A stretch of DNA of 32,747 nucleotides. Origin: Bacteroidales bacterium. Lineage in GTDB: Bacteria; Bacteroidota; Bacteroidia; Bacteroidales; UBA12077. A program made the translations under genes and the position numbers. Positions within the stretch are counted from its first letter, which is position 1. Each line of letters opens with the position of its first letter. A model generated the notes under the pieces. That model saw only the letters and a program-made list of their open reading frames with translations, had not been told where the DNA came from and searched no databases. Below are positions 7,769 through 16,553 of this stretch, one piece after another. The stretch is from the NCBI GenBank assembly GCA_030156305.1, contig JASGMZ010000005.1:1-32747 (forward strand). The letters are read 5' to 3'.

Positions 7769-8779
7769 CTAATTAACTTCTAAAATTTTAAAAAGTTCAT
7801 CCAATTTTGGTGTAAGAATAATTTCTGTACGTCTGTTTTTTCTTCTTGCTTCGGAGGTTTGGAGTGGATCAACAGGTACATATTTGCTTCTTCCTGCAGC
7901 AATTATTCTATTTCCTTTTATATTGGGATTTTCCATTAATATACGCACAATTGCTGTTGCCCTTTTTACACTTAAATCCCAGTTATCTTTTATTGCATCG
8001 CTGGGAATATAGGGTACATCGTCAGTATGGCCCTCAACCATAATGTTAATATCCGGATTTTTACCTAATACATCAGCCAGTTTTTTTAATGCGCTAACTC
8101 CTTTAGAGTCAACAACAGTACTTCCTGATTTAAATAAAAGTTGCTCTTCCAGTGAAACATACACCTTGCCATTTCTGATATCTACGGCCAACCCTTCATC
8201 GGCAAAACCGATTAAAGCTTTGGATACTTTATCTTTAAGTACATTAACAACAGAGTCTTTCCGATTTAAAATAGTTTCTAATTCAACCAGTCGCGCATTT
8301 TTTGACTCAAGTTCTTTTTTATACGCATTTAATTTATTTCTTTCAGCCCTTAAGTTATCTTCTAATTTGCGTAATTCATCTTCTTTTTCAATTATTTCTG
8401 ATTGGGTGTTTTGTAACTCTTTCAATAACTTTTTTGTTTCATTTATATTCCCTGAAAGTAGCTGATCTTGAGACTCCTGGAGTTGATTATATTGTTTGCT
8501 AATTTTATCATATTTAATTTCTACCGCATGAAGCTTTGTTGTTTTTTCCAGGCTGTCTTGTTGTAGATTTTCTATTCTTTTTTGCAGCTGTTCGGTTTTT
8601 GCTTTCAGCTCTGTATTTGTAATGGTTAGATTTTTATTCTCATCTTTTAACAATTCCCTTTCTTCTTCGCATTTTTTAGCACTTTGTTGAACCTCCTCAA
8701 ATTGTTTAGCAGGCACACATCCCGAGAAAATAATTAACATGATGAAAAATACATGGTAAGATTTGAATTTTGAATGCAT
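7769..8779 (-). CDS. OmpA-like peptidoglycan-binding lipoprotein with long coiled coil
   Basis: Lipoprotein of 336 residues. The signal peptide ends in lipobox IFSGC (Cys21). Residues about 25-190 are a charged heptad-rich coiled coil. The C-terminal OmpA domain (about 200-325) contains LFKSGSTVVDSKG, VEGHTDDVPY, NWDLSVKRA and RRKNRRTEI. Asp268 and Arg316/Arg317 match the residues that hold diaminopimelate of peptidoglycan in this family. The protein is expected to link the outer membrane, or a surface complex, to the cell wall. It is the first gene of the minus-strand run and has a -7 box of its own (8828-8835). Because a YfiR-like protein and a CHASE8 kinase lie downstream in the same run, a YfiB-like signalling role is worth considering, although YfiB is much shorter and lacks the coiled coil. 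Confidence 0.92.
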   Translation of the reverse strand: MHSKFKSYHVFFIMLIIFSGCVPAKQFEEVQQSAKKCEEERELLKDENKNLTITNTELKAKTEQLQKRIENLQQDSLEKTTKLHAVEIKYDKISKQYNQLQESQDQLLSGNINETKKLLKELQNTQSEIIEKEDELRKLEDNLRAERNKLNAYKKELESKNARLVELETILNRKDSVVNVLKDKVSKALIGFADEGLAVDIRNGKVYVSLEEQLLFKSGSTVVDSKGVSALKKLADVLGKNPDINIMVEGHTDDVPYIPSDAIKDNWDLSVKRATAIVRILMENPNIKGNRIIAAGRSKYVPVDPLQTSEARRKNRRTEIILTPKLDELFKILEVN

Positions 8780-8827
8780 ATCAATAATTTTGGTTATTAT
8801 GGGTTAAAGATAATAAATTTGTTTGAG

Positions 8828-8835
8828 CAAAGATA
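8828..8835 (-). promoter_or_regulatory. Candidate -7 box for the OmpA-like gene
   Basis: On the minus strand this reads TATCTTTG, an exact match to the Bacteroidota -7 consensus TAnnTTTG, about 50 bases before the start codon. No convincing TTTG -33 element is seen at the expected distance, so the call rests on one box and its position. Confidence 0.5.
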
Positions 8836-8884
8836 TAAAATATGTTATATTCTGAATACGTTAATACGGAGTTAAAATTATTCA

Positions 8885-8892
8885 TATCTTTG
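8885..8892 (+). promoter_or_regulatory. Candidate -7 box for dxs
   Basis: TATCTTTG matches TAnnTTTG exactly and ends 19 bases before the ATG at 8912. The -33 region has no clear TTTG. An identical box on the opposite strand (8828-8835) makes this a short divergent promoter region. The likely transcription start, near 8898-8900, supports the ATG at 8912 over the upstream TTG at 8903. Confidence 0.55.
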
Positions 8893-8911
8893 CAAAGAAT
8901 ATTTGTATTGT

Positions 8912-10831
8912 ATGTCAAGTGATTTATTAAAAAACATTCTTTTACCGGAAGATCTGAAAAAATTATCTATTGAAGAACTTCCGAAGTTAAGCCAGGAGCT
9001 CAGGCAATTTATTATTGATGTAGTTTCCTCTAATCCCGGGCATTTTGGTGCAAGTTTGGGTGTTGTTGAACTAACTATTGCTTTGCACTATGTATTTAAT
9101 ACCCCTTATGATAGAATTGTTTGGGATGTAGGCCATCAGGCATACGGGCATAAAATTCTTACAGGACGACGTGAGGTGTTTCATACCAACAGAAAATACA
9201 AAGGAATAAGTGGATTCCCAAAACCCTCCGAAAGTGTTTACGATGCATTTGGTGTGGGACATTCATCCACATCTATATCTGCAGCTTTAGGTATGGCCAA
9301 AGCATCTCATTTAAAAAATGAAAAAGACAGGCAGGTTGTTGCGGTTATAGGCGATGGATCTATGACTGCAGGATTGGCATTTGAAGGGCTAAACAATGCT
9401 GGTTCTGCAAAAGATAACATTTTAGTTATTTTAAATGATAACAACATGGCTATAGATCCTAATGTTGGTGCATTAAAAGAATATTTGCTTGATATTACAA
9501 CATCTAAGACTTATAATAAATTTAAAGATGATGTTTGGACTCTTTTAGGGCACTTAAATAAATTAGGCCATAATTATAGAAAAATTGCCCAACAAATAGA
9601 GAACTCCATTAAAACATTTCTTCTCCGGCAGAGTAATCTTTTCGAATCAATGAATTTCAGGTACTTCGGCCCGGTTGATGGGCATGATGTGGTTTTCCTC
9701 ACAAAAATTTTATCTGATTTAAAAGATATTCCTGGCCCCAAATTATTGCATGTAGTAACTCAAAAAGGTAAAGGATTTAAGCAAGCTGAGCAGAATCAAA
9801 CCGCATGGCATGCTCCCGGTAAATTTGATAAAACAACCGGAGAAATTTTAAAAGTTAAATCAGATAAACCTGTTGCTCCAAAATATCAGGATGTTTTTGG
9901 ACATACCTTATTGGAACTGGCCAAAAAAAATGATAAAATTGTTGGAATAACACCCGCTATGTCAACAGGATCATCATTAAATATTATGATGAAAGAAATT
10001 CCTGAACGTATTTTTGATGTTGGCATTGCAGAGCAACATGCTGTTACTTTTTCAGCAGGACTAGCTATTGAAGGAATGTTGCCGTTTTGTAATATCTATT
10101 CCTCGTTTATGCAACGTGCATACGATCAGATAATCCATGATGTAGCTATTCAAAAGTTAAATGTTGTTTTCTGTCTCGACCGTGGGGGGTTAGTAGGCGA
10201 AGATGGCGCTACACATCATGGAGTATATGACCTGGCTTATATGCGCTGCATTCCTGATATGATTGTTTCTGCCCCTTTAAATGAAGAAGAATTACGCAAC
10301 TTAATGTATACAGCGCAGTTGGAAAATCATGGCCCTTTCTCAATTCGTTATCCAAGAGGCAGAGGGGTTATGCCGGAATGGAAAACTCCATTTAAAAAAA
10401 TAAAGATTGGAAAAGGACAACAGATAAGAAAAGGAGAAGATATTGCGATTCTTTCGATTGGACACGTGGGCAATTATGTAATTGAAGCTTCTAAAATATT
10501 AGCCAAAAGTTATCAAATCGATGTGGCACATTACGATATGCGTTTTGTTAAACCTATTGATGAAGAGATTTTACATTTTGTAGGTAAAAACTATAAAGCG
10601 GTAATTACTATTGAAGATGGTACTATTATTGGAGGTTTTGGAAGTGCAATACTGGAGTTTATGAATGATCATGAATATAACCCTGTCATTAAGCGAATGG
10701 GCGTACCTGACAAATTTATTGAACAAGGAACACCTCAGGAACTGCACCATGAATGCGGCTTTGATGTACAGGGAATTATAAAAGAGGTTAGAGCGCTTAC
10801 CAAACCCAATATTTTATCTAATGTGGGATGA
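8912..10831 (+). CDS. dxs: 1-deoxy-D-xylulose-5-phosphate synthase
   Basis: Makes 1-deoxy-D-xylulose 5-phosphate from pyruvate and glyceraldehyde 3-phosphate, the first step of the non-mevalonate isoprenoid pathway and also a source for thiamine and pyridoxal in many bacteria. Thiamine-diphosphate binding is shown by GDGSMTAG followed by NDNNMAID. The transketolase-like pyrimidine domain contains FDVGIAEQHAVTFSAGLA with the catalytic Glu, and the C-terminal transketolase domain is intact. Length is 639 residues from the ATG at 8912, which fits the family. An in-frame TTG at 8903 would add three residues, but it falls within a few bases of the predicted transcription start. It is transcribed alone, divergent from the OmpA-like gene, with the tRNA-Leu unit 88 bases downstream. 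Confidence 0.97.
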   Translation: MSSDLLKNILLPEDLKKLSIEELPKLSQELRQFIIDVVSSNPGHFGASLGVVELTIALHYVFNTPYDRIVWDVGHQAYGHKILTGRREVFHTNRKYKGISGFPKPSESVYDAFGVGHSSTSISAALGMAKASHLKNEKDRQVVAVIGDGSMTAGLAFEGLNNAGSAKDNILVILNDNNMAIDPNVGALKEYLLDITTSKTYNKFKDDVWTLLGHLNKLGHNYRKIAQQIENSIKTFLLRQSNLFESMNFRYFGPVDGHDVVFLTKILSDLKDIPGPKLLHVVTQKGKGFKQAEQNQTAWHAPGKFDKTTGEILKVKSDKPVAPKYQDVFGHTLLELAKKNDKIVGITPAMSTGSSLNIMMKEIPERIFDVGIAEQHAVTFSAGLAIEGMLPFCNIYSSFMQRAYDQIIHDVAIQKLNVVFCLDRGGLVGEDGATHHGVYDLAYMRCIPDMIVSAPLNEEELRNLMYTAQLENHGPFSIRYPRGRGVMPEWKTPFKKIKIGKGQQIRKGEDIAILSIGHVGNYVIEASKILAKSYQIDVAHYDMRFVKPIDEEILHFVGKNYKAVITIEDGTIIGGFGSAILEFMNDHEYNPVIKRMGVPDKFIEQGTPQELHHECGFDVQGIIKEVRALTKPNILSNVG

Positions 10832-10859
10832 TCTTTTTTTATGAAACATTAAAAATAAA

Positions 10860-10891
10860 TTTTGCTGAACAAAAAGTATTATCTATTTTTG
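10860..10891 (+). promoter_or_regulatory. Promoter of tRNA-Leu
   Basis: TTTTG at 10860-10864 and TATTTTTG at 10884-10891 are separated by 19 bases, an exact match to the Bacteroidota -33/-7 arrangement. The expected start lies about 20 bases before the mature tRNA. It begins just after the dxs stop codon. Confidence 0.8.
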
Positions 10892-10918
10892 CACACGCAA
10901 AGGTTCATTGTTTATTAT

Positions 10919-11002
10919 GCCTGGGTGGCGGAATTGGTAGACGCGCTGGTCTCAAACACCAGTGGACATTAGTCCGTGTCGGTTCGAGCCCGACTCCAGG
11001 TA
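10919..11002 (+). tRNA. tRNA-Leu (anticodon CAA)
   Basis: Class II tRNA of 84 bases. The acceptor stem GCCTGGG pairs with TCCAGGT (two G-T pairs) and is followed by discriminator A. The D-loop contains GGTAGACGC. The anticodon arm is CTGGT-CTCAAAC-ACCAG, giving anticodon CAA, which reads UUG leucine codons. A variable arm precedes the T-arm GTCGG-TTCGAGC-CCGAC. The 3' CCA is not encoded. It has its own promoter (10860-10891) and terminator (11013-11037), so it is a stand-alone unit between dxs and the deaminase gene. Confidence 0.96.
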
Positions 11003-11012
11003 CTTTTAACAG

Positions 11013-11037
11013 AACCCTCTTTTAAGAGGGTTTTTTT
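11013..11037 (+). terminator. Intrinsic terminator after tRNA-Leu
   Basis: AACCCTCTT pairs with AAGAGGGTT around a very small loop and runs into seven T residues. It lies 11 bases after the tRNA and ends about 25 bases before the next start codon. Confidence 0.88.
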
Positions 11038-11061
11038 GTATTGTTTAAAACGATCTGACTT

Positions 11062-11508
11062 ATGAGTAATCCTGAATCATTACATCCATATAAAGAAAAA
11101 CAACTTGAATATGATAAGCGATACCTTGAAATGGCTAAAATTTGGTCTAAAAACTCTTATTGTGTCCGACGAAAAGTGGGTGCATTAATTGTTAAAGGGA
11201 AAATGATTATCTCCGATGGGTATAATGGTACTCCTTCGGGTTTTGAAAATGTTTGTGAAGATGAAAATAATGTTACAAAACCTTATGTTTTACATGCTGA
11301 AGCCAATGCCATTACAAAAGTGGCCAAGTCAAACAATAGCTCCGAAGGAGCTACGTTATATGTTACTACATCTCCTTGTATGGAATGTTCAAAATTAATC
11401 ATTCAATCGGGGATAAAAAGAGTTGTTTTTTGTGATAAGTATCACAAAACAGAAGGATTGCAGTTATTAGAAAGAGCAAATATTGAAATTGTACATTTAT
11501 TATTATAA
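11062..11508 (+). CDS. dCMP deaminase (cytidine/deoxycytidylate deaminase family)
   Basis: Zinc enzyme of 148 residues that most likely deaminates dCMP to dUMP, feeding thymidylate synthesis; the family also includes ComEB of Firmicutes. The zinc site is visible as HAEANAI (His78, with Glu80 as proton shuttle) and SPCMEC (Cys106, Cys109). SDGYNGTPSG (51-60) is typical of dCMP deaminases rather than of cytidine or tRNA deaminases. The ATG follows the tRNA terminator by only about 25 bases, leaving no obvious space for a separate promoter. The S41 protease gene begins 10 bases downstream, so the two are probably co-transcribed. Confidence 0.92.
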   Translation: MSNPESLHPYKEKQLEYDKRYLEMAKIWSKNSYCVRRKVGALIVKGKMIISDGYNGTPSGFENVCEDENNVTKPYVLHAEANAITKVAKSNNSSEGATLYVTTSPCMECSKLIIQSGIKRVVFCDKYHKTEGLQLLERANIEIVHLLL

Positions 11509-11518
11509 ATCATGCATT

Positions 11519-13120
11519 ATGGCCGAAAAGAAAATTAATAAAATATATTTACCCATACTATTTGCTATTATATTGATAGCAGGAATTATACTTGGAAGTT
11601 CGTTGAGTAAAAATAACGGGAATCATTCTTCTTATGTATATCAAGAGGAAGACAAGTTGCTTCGTATTATTAATTACATTGAACAGCGTTATGTAGATAC
11701 GGTTTCAAGAGAAAAATTAGAGAATGCTGCTATCCCGGCAATATTAGAGGAATTAGATCCGCATTCGGTATATATCCCTGTTGATGATATGCAGCAAGTA
11801 AGTGAAGATCTACGAGGAAATTTCGAAGGCATAGGTGTAGTATTTAATCATCAAACCGATACGGCAATTATTATCAATGTTATATCTGGTGGACCGTCTG
11901 ATAAAGCAGGAGTAATAGCTGGCGACAGAATTATTAAGGTAAACGATTCTCTTGTTGCAGGACAAAATCTTCCAAGTAACGATTTAGTGGGAATGTTAAA
12001 AGGAGAGATGGGAACTAGGGTAAAAGTTAGCCTGGAGCGGAAAGGTGTTCCTGAACTGATTGAGGTGGAAATTATTCGTGATAAAATACCACTTTATAGT
12101 GTAGATGTTGCTTATATGGTAACCAACGAAATTGGATATATTAAAATAAACCGGTTTGCTGAAACAACATTTAAAGAGTTTTTAAAAGGGGTTGAAAAAT
12201 TAAAAAAACAAAATTTAAAGAAACTTATTGTTGACTTACGTGGCAACAATGGAGGATACATGATTGCTGCTACCAATATAGCGGATCAGTTTTTAGAGGA
12301 AGGACAGTTAATTGTTTATACCGAAGGAAAAGCAAGCCCGCGGCAGGAAATTTATTCTACCTCACGTGGCGTTTGTAAAGATATTGAAGTTGTAGTTTTA
12401 CAAGACGAATGGGCAGCGTCAGCCAGTGAAATATTGGCCGGCGCTATACAGGATAATGATCGCGGAACAATTATTGGCCGCCGATCGTTTGGAAAAGGAT
12501 TAGTACAAGAAGCCTATCCCCTTTCTGATGGGTCGGTTATCAGACTTACTGTTGCACGATATTATACGCCAACAGGCCGTAGTATACAAAAGCCTTATAA
12601 TGATGATAAAATGGAATATTATAATGACATTTATAATCGATTTCAACATGGAGAATTTGAAGCTGAGGATAGCATTCATTTTGCCGACTCGTTAAAATAT
12701 ACTACTCCCGAAGGGAAAGTTGTTTTTGGAGGTGGAGGAATTATGCCCGATATTTTTGTGCCTATCGATACTACAGGGTACTCAAAATATTATTCTGAAA
12801 TTGTTCAAAAAGGAATCTTACAGGATTTTACCTTTAATTATGCGGATGAAAACCGGGGAAAATTGAATCCGTTTAAGACTGCTGAGGAGATTAATAATTA
12901 CTTAATTTCTGTTGAAATTTTCGATCAGTTTGTTGCTTATGCCTCACAAAAAGGGGTGCAGCAAACAGTTAAAGGTTTTGATAAATCAAAGAAAATAATT
13001 GATACACAAATCAAAGCACTTATTGCAAGAAATATATTGGATAACGATGGCTATTACCCAATTATAAAAGAGATTGACAGGACGCTTAATGTTGCGGTTA
13101 AATTTTTAGAAAATAAATAA
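11519..13120 (+). CDS. S41 family C-terminal processing peptidase (Ctp/Prc-like)
   Basis: Membrane-anchored serine protease of 533 residues facing the periplasm. A single hydrophobic segment at about 10-28 is followed by the N-terminal helical region, a PDZ domain (about 100-175, NFEGIGVVF and GGPSDKAGVIAGDRI) and the S41 catalytic core. The expected Ser/Lys dyad is Ser301 in EWAASASEILAG and Lys326 in RRSFGKGLVQ, 25 residues apart as in Escherichia coli Prc. A C-terminal helical extension (about 440-533) follows. Such enzymes cleave proteins at their C-termini for maturation or quality control. The ATG at 11519 is chosen; an upstream in-frame TTG at 11483 lies inside the deaminase gene and adds residues with no family likeness. 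Confidence 0.94.
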   Translation: MAEKKINKIYLPILFAIILIAGIILGSSLSKNNGNHSSYVYQEEDKLLRIINYIEQRYVDTVSREKLENAAIPAILEELDPHSVYIPVDDMQQVSEDLRGNFEGIGVVFNHQTDTAIIINVISGGPSDKAGVIAGDRIIKVNDSLVAGQNLPSNDLVGMLKGEMGTRVKVSLERKGVPELIEVEIIRDKIPLYSVDVAYMVTNEIGYIKINRFAETTFKEFLKGVEKLKKQNLKKLIVDLRGNNGGYMIAATNIADQFLEEGQLIVYTEGKASPRQEIYSTSRGVCKDIEVVVLQDEWAASASEILAGAIQDNDRGTIIGRRSFGKGLVQEAYPLSDGSVIRLTVARYYTPTGRSIQKPYNDDKMEYYNDIYNRFQHGEFEAEDSIHFADSLKYTTPEGKVVFGGGGIMPDIFVPIDTTGYSKYYSEIVQKGILQDFTFNYADENRGKLNPFKTAEEINNYLISVEIFDQFVAYASQKGVQQTVKGFDKSKKIIDTQIKALIARNILDNDGYYPIIKEIDRTLNVAVKFLENK

Positions 13121-13218
13121 TTTTTTTATTAAACCCTTTTTATCTTTAAAAGTCATATTATAGAATTAGGATTAAATGGTAGATTTAATTCATAATTTTG
13201 GGTTTTTAGGTTAGTTGT

Positions 13219-13248
13219 AGGCACTCTGGGGAGAGTGCCTCTCTTTTT
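13219..13248 (+). terminator. Intrinsic terminator
   Basis: AGGCACTCT pairs perfectly with AGAGTGCCT around a GGGG loop and is followed by CTCTTTTT. It lies about 100 bases after the S41 protease gene and 125 bases before the next receptor gene, so it separates the two units. Confidence 0.8.
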
Positions 13249-13374
13249 ATGAAAAATTAGATGCATATTCCTTGTATCATTTTTTGAACTTCAATATATT
13301 TTTAATTTAAAAGATTTTTCTGAACAATTTTTACTATTTTGTGTTTATTGTATTGATAAAATAGTTAAACACAA

Positions 13375-15792
13375 ATGAAGAAAATTAATATATATCTATT
13401 ATATTTTTGGATATTGCCAGGAACAATTATTGGACAACAAAAAAGTAGTGGGGAGATTCAGGGTAGAGTTTTTAATAGTAAGAATAATGAGCCGGTACCA
13501 TTTGCAAATGTGGTGATATTCAAAACAACCATAGGTTCGGCTTCAAATTTTGATGGTGAATTTTTGTTTACTGGATTAGAACCCGGTTTTGTAAAGTTAC
13601 AAGTTTCTGCCGTTGGTTATAAAACCTATATCTCTGAAGAAATCATGGTCACCAATGCCAAAAAGGTTAATATCAATATCCCTTTGGAAGAAACCTCTGT
13701 AGCTCTCGATGAAGTTGTTGTTAAGCCATCGCCCTTTCGAAAAACAGAAGAGAGTCCTGTGTCTCTACGTCGAATAGGTATTCAGGATATAGAAAAAAGC
13801 CCGGGTGCAAATCGTGATATTTCTAAGGTTATTCAATCTTTTCCAGGGGTTGCATCCACTCCTGTTCAACGAAATGATGTGATTGTCCGTGGAGGTGGAC
13901 CCAGTGAGAATTCTTTTTATCTCGATGGGGTTGAAATACCTAATATAAACCATTTTGCTACACAGGGAGCTTCCGGAGGGCCGGTGGGGATCATTAATGT
14001 GGATTTTATTCGCGAAGTAGATTTTTATTCGGGTGCCTTCCCGGCTAACAGGGGTAATGCACTAAGTTCGGTGCTGGAGTTTAAGCAAAAAGACGGGAAC
14101 AAAGAAAAATTAGAAACACAAGGAACGTTGGGGGCCTCAGAAGTAGCTTTGACTTTTGACGGACCAATAACTGATAATACAACATTTATCTTTTCAGCCC
14201 GTAGATCTTATCTGCAAATATTGTTTGACGCTTTGCAGCTTCCTTTTTTACCCACTTATAACGATGCACAGGTTAAAATTAAAACCCGTTTTAACGAAAA
14301 AAACGAACTTACTTTAATTGGGTTGGGAGCTATCGACCAATTCGATTTAAATCTCGATGCAAATGATACGGAAGATCAACGTTACATTTTAAATTATATT
14401 CCAGTGAATGAGCAATGGAGCTACACGGTTGGCGCTGTATTTAAGCATTATAGAGAAAAAAGTTATGATACCTGGGTTTTAAGCAGAAATGCACTGAATA
14501 ATCGATCCTATAAATACCAGGACAATATTGAGGTAGATTCATTATTAACATTTGATTATTTGTCCGAAGAATCAGAAACAAAATTTAGGTACGAAAATAC
14601 AATCCGTAGTGATAATGGATATAAAATAAATTATGGTGCAGGAGTAGAATACGCAAAATATACAAATGATACCTACCGAAAACAATTTGTTGGCACTGCA
14701 ACACAAACTATTAATTACTATACTAAATTAGATTTATGGTCGTGGTCATTATTTGGACAAATTAGTAAAGAATATTTTGGGGAGAGGTTATCCCTTTCTT
14801 TGGGAGCAAGAACCGATGCGAATAACTATTCATCCGAAATGTCTAATTTGCTTTCGCAATTTTCACCACGCTTTTCTGCATCCTATCAATTAAAATCTGA
14901 TTTATCTATTAATTTTAATACAGGACGTTATTATCAGCGTCCGGCATATACTACATTAGGATTTAGTGATGCTACAGGCGTATTAATTAATAAATCAAAC
15001 GGATTAAAATATATTTCTGTCGATCACCTGGTAGGTGGTTTTGAATATTTGCCAAACGATGAAAGCGTCATTTCTCTGGAAGGTTTTTATAAATATTATC
15101 ATGATTATCCTCTTTCTGTTAACGACTCCATAGCTTTATCCAATAAAGGGGCCGATTATGGTTCTTTCGGCGATGAAGAGGTGTTATCTGTTGCCGAAGG
15201 ACAAGCGTATGGATTGGAGTTACTAGCTCGTCATAGAAATTTGTGGGGATTTAACCTGGTGCTTTCTTATACCTTAGTTCGCAGTGAATTTAAGGAGTTT
15301 GACGAAAATTTGAATCTAACATCAACCTTTATTCCTTCATCTTGGGATAATATTCATTTATTGAATTTAACCGCTACAAGAGATTTAAAACGCAACTGGC
15401 AGTTTGGCTTTAAATGGCGATTTGTTGGCGGTTCACCATATACCCCGTTTGATGAGAATAAATCCAGCCTGATAGACGCATGGAATGCACGTGGGCGAGA
15501 ATATCTGGATTACGCGCAATTTAATGCTTTACGTTTAGATCCCTTTCATCAACTCGATATTCGAATCGATAAACAATATTTTCTTGAAAAATGGTCGTTA
15601 ATGTTTTATATTGATGTGCAAAATATTTATAATTTTAAATCTGATGAGCCTGATAAGCTTATAACCCAAACCGATCAAAACGGCAATGTTTTAATCGATA
15701 CTACTGATCCAACAAGATATGATTTGAAAAGAATTGAAAGTGACGGTTCAGGAACGGTGTTGCCCTCATTAGGAATTATTGTTCAATTTTAA
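13375..15792 (+). CDS. TonB-dependent receptor with N-terminal carboxypeptidase-like domain
   Basis: Outer-membrane receptor of 805 residues. After the signal peptide (about 1-20, ending IIGQ) comes a carboxypeptidase-regulatory-like beta-sandwich (about 27-108: GRVFNSKNNEPVPFANVVIF, TGLEPGFVKLQVSAVGYKTY). A TonB-box-like stretch is next, then the plug domain (about 130-235: IQDIEKSPGANRDISKVIQSFPG, DVIVRGGGPSENSFYLDG, VDFYSGAFPANRG). The barrel ends in LPSLGIIVQF. It is shorter than SusC proteins and no SusD gene follows, so glycan uptake of the Sus type is not supported. The next gene, 11 bases downstream, is a DUF2271-like secreted protein with a flavinylation-like motif. This pairing may point to an iron or redox-related role (inference). 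Substrate unknown. Confidence 0.93.
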   Translation: MKKINIYLLYFWILPGTIIGQQKSSGEIQGRVFNSKNNEPVPFANVVIFKTTIGSASNFDGEFLFTGLEPGFVKLQVSAVGYKTYISEEIMVTNAKKVNINIPLEETSVALDEVVVKPSPFRKTEESPVSLRRIGIQDIEKSPGANRDISKVIQSFPGVASTPVQRNDVIVRGGGPSENSFYLDGVEIPNINHFATQGASGGPVGIINVDFIREVDFYSGAFPANRGNALSSVLEFKQKDGNKEKLETQGTLGASEVALTFDGPITDNTTFIFSARRSYLQILFDALQLPFLPTYNDAQVKIKTRFNEKNELTLIGLGAIDQFDLNLDANDTEDQRYILNYIPVNEQWSYTVGAVFKHYREKSYDTWVLSRNALNNRSYKYQDNIEVDSLLTFDYLSEESETKFRYENTIRSDNGYKINYGAGVEYAKYTNDTYRKQFVGTATQTINYYTKLDLWSWSLFGQISKEYFGERLSLSLGARTDANNYSSEMSNLLSQFSPRFSASYQLKSDLSINFNTGRYYQRPAYTTLGFSDATGVLINKSNGLKYISVDHLVGGFEYLPNDESVISLEGFYKYYHDYPLSVNDSIALSNKGADYGSFGDEEVLSVAEGQAYGLELLARHRNLWGFNLVLSYTLVRSEFKEFDENLNLTSTFIPSSWDNIHLLNLTATRDLKRNWQFGFKWRFVGGSPYTPFDENKSSLIDAWNARGREYLDYAQFNALRLDPFHQLDIRIDKQYFLEKWSLMFYIDVQNIYNFKSDEPDKLITQTDQNGNVLIDTTDPTRYDLKRIESDGSGTVLPSLGIIVQF

Positions 15793-15803
15793 TAATTACA
15801 GTT

Positions 15804-16544
15804 ATGGTTAGAAATTTTATGATTATTGTTCTGATTTTATTGGTGATGGGAACTAAAGCTCAGCAAACGAAAGAGGAAAAATCTAACAAATATATTTTTG
15901 CAACAAATCAGCAAGGGAAGGGCCCGGAAATTGAAATTCATTTTAATGAAGGTACTGCATTTTATTACCCGTTAATGGCTATATGGATTGAGGATATGGA
16001 TGGGAATTATTTACAAACCCTTTATGTGGCAGAATCAATTGCCAAAGGTGTTTTTAATTATGGAGAAATAAGGGATAACCGATGGGTCAATGGTGCAAAA
16101 CGCAGGCCCGCAGCATTGCCCTATTGGGGTCATAAACGTGGAGTTAAGGCTAACGATGGTTTTTATATGCCTACACCCCAAAATCCAATAGCAGATGCTT
16201 ATACCGGTGCAACACCAACCTCCGGGTTTGTTTTAAAAACCAAAGCAGATAATCCATTGCCCGTTCATTTTAAGATTTTGTTTGAAATAAACCAGTCGTG
16301 GGACTGGAATAAATACTGGACTAATAATAAGTTCCCTGATGATGAGCATTATAAAACTTCATCACAACCTGCAGTAGTTTATGCTGCCACTATTGATTTA
16401 AAATCCGAACAGGAGATTTATGAAATGAAGCCCATTGGACATAGTCATTATTCGGGTAAAGACGGGAATTTATATCCCGATTTAAGCACCTTAACCACAG
16501 CACTACAAATAGCAGATAAAATCAGGGTGAAAATAAAGAAATAA
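15804..16544 (+). CDS. DUF2271-like secreted protein with TGAT motif
   Basis: Secreted protein of 246 residues with a signal peptide ending near GTKAQ (residue 20). The body contains LMAIWIEDMDGNYLQTLYV (57-75), which matches my recollection of the DUF2271 start, and later DAYTGATPTSG (131-141), the position where DUF2271 proteins carry a DAVTGAT-type motif. The same D-x-x-T-G-A-T-x-T pattern is what ApbE recognises when it attaches FMN to a Thr in NqrC/RnfG-type domains, so Thr137 or a neighbour could be flavinylated (inference). No ApbE gene is in the window. DUF2271 genes are known from neighbourhoods with PepSY and ApbE proteins. It lies 11 bases after a TonB receptor gene and is surely co-transcribed. 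Function unknown; the family assignment is moderate. Confidence 0.65.
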   Translation: MVRNFMIIVLILLVMGTKAQQTKEEKSNKYIFATNQQGKGPEIEIHFNEGTAFYYPLMAIWIEDMDGNYLQTLYVAESIAKGVFNYGEIRDNRWVNGAKRRPAALPYWGHKRGVKANDGFYMPTPQNPIADAYTGATPTSGFVLKTKADNPLPVHFKILFEINQSWDWNKYWTNNKFPDDEHYKTSSQPAVVYAATIDLKSEQEIYEMKPIGHSHYSGKDGNLYPDLSTLTTALQIADKIRVKIKK

Positions 16545-16553
16545 TTTCCGGGT

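Noticed and set aside
10828..11025. Plus-strand reading frame of 65 codons
   Set aside because: It runs straight through the tRNA-Leu gene and overlaps the dxs stop, so it is not a protein gene.
13375..15792. SusC-type glycan importer
   Set aside because: The receptor is about 200 residues shorter than usual SusC proteins and no SusD gene follows.
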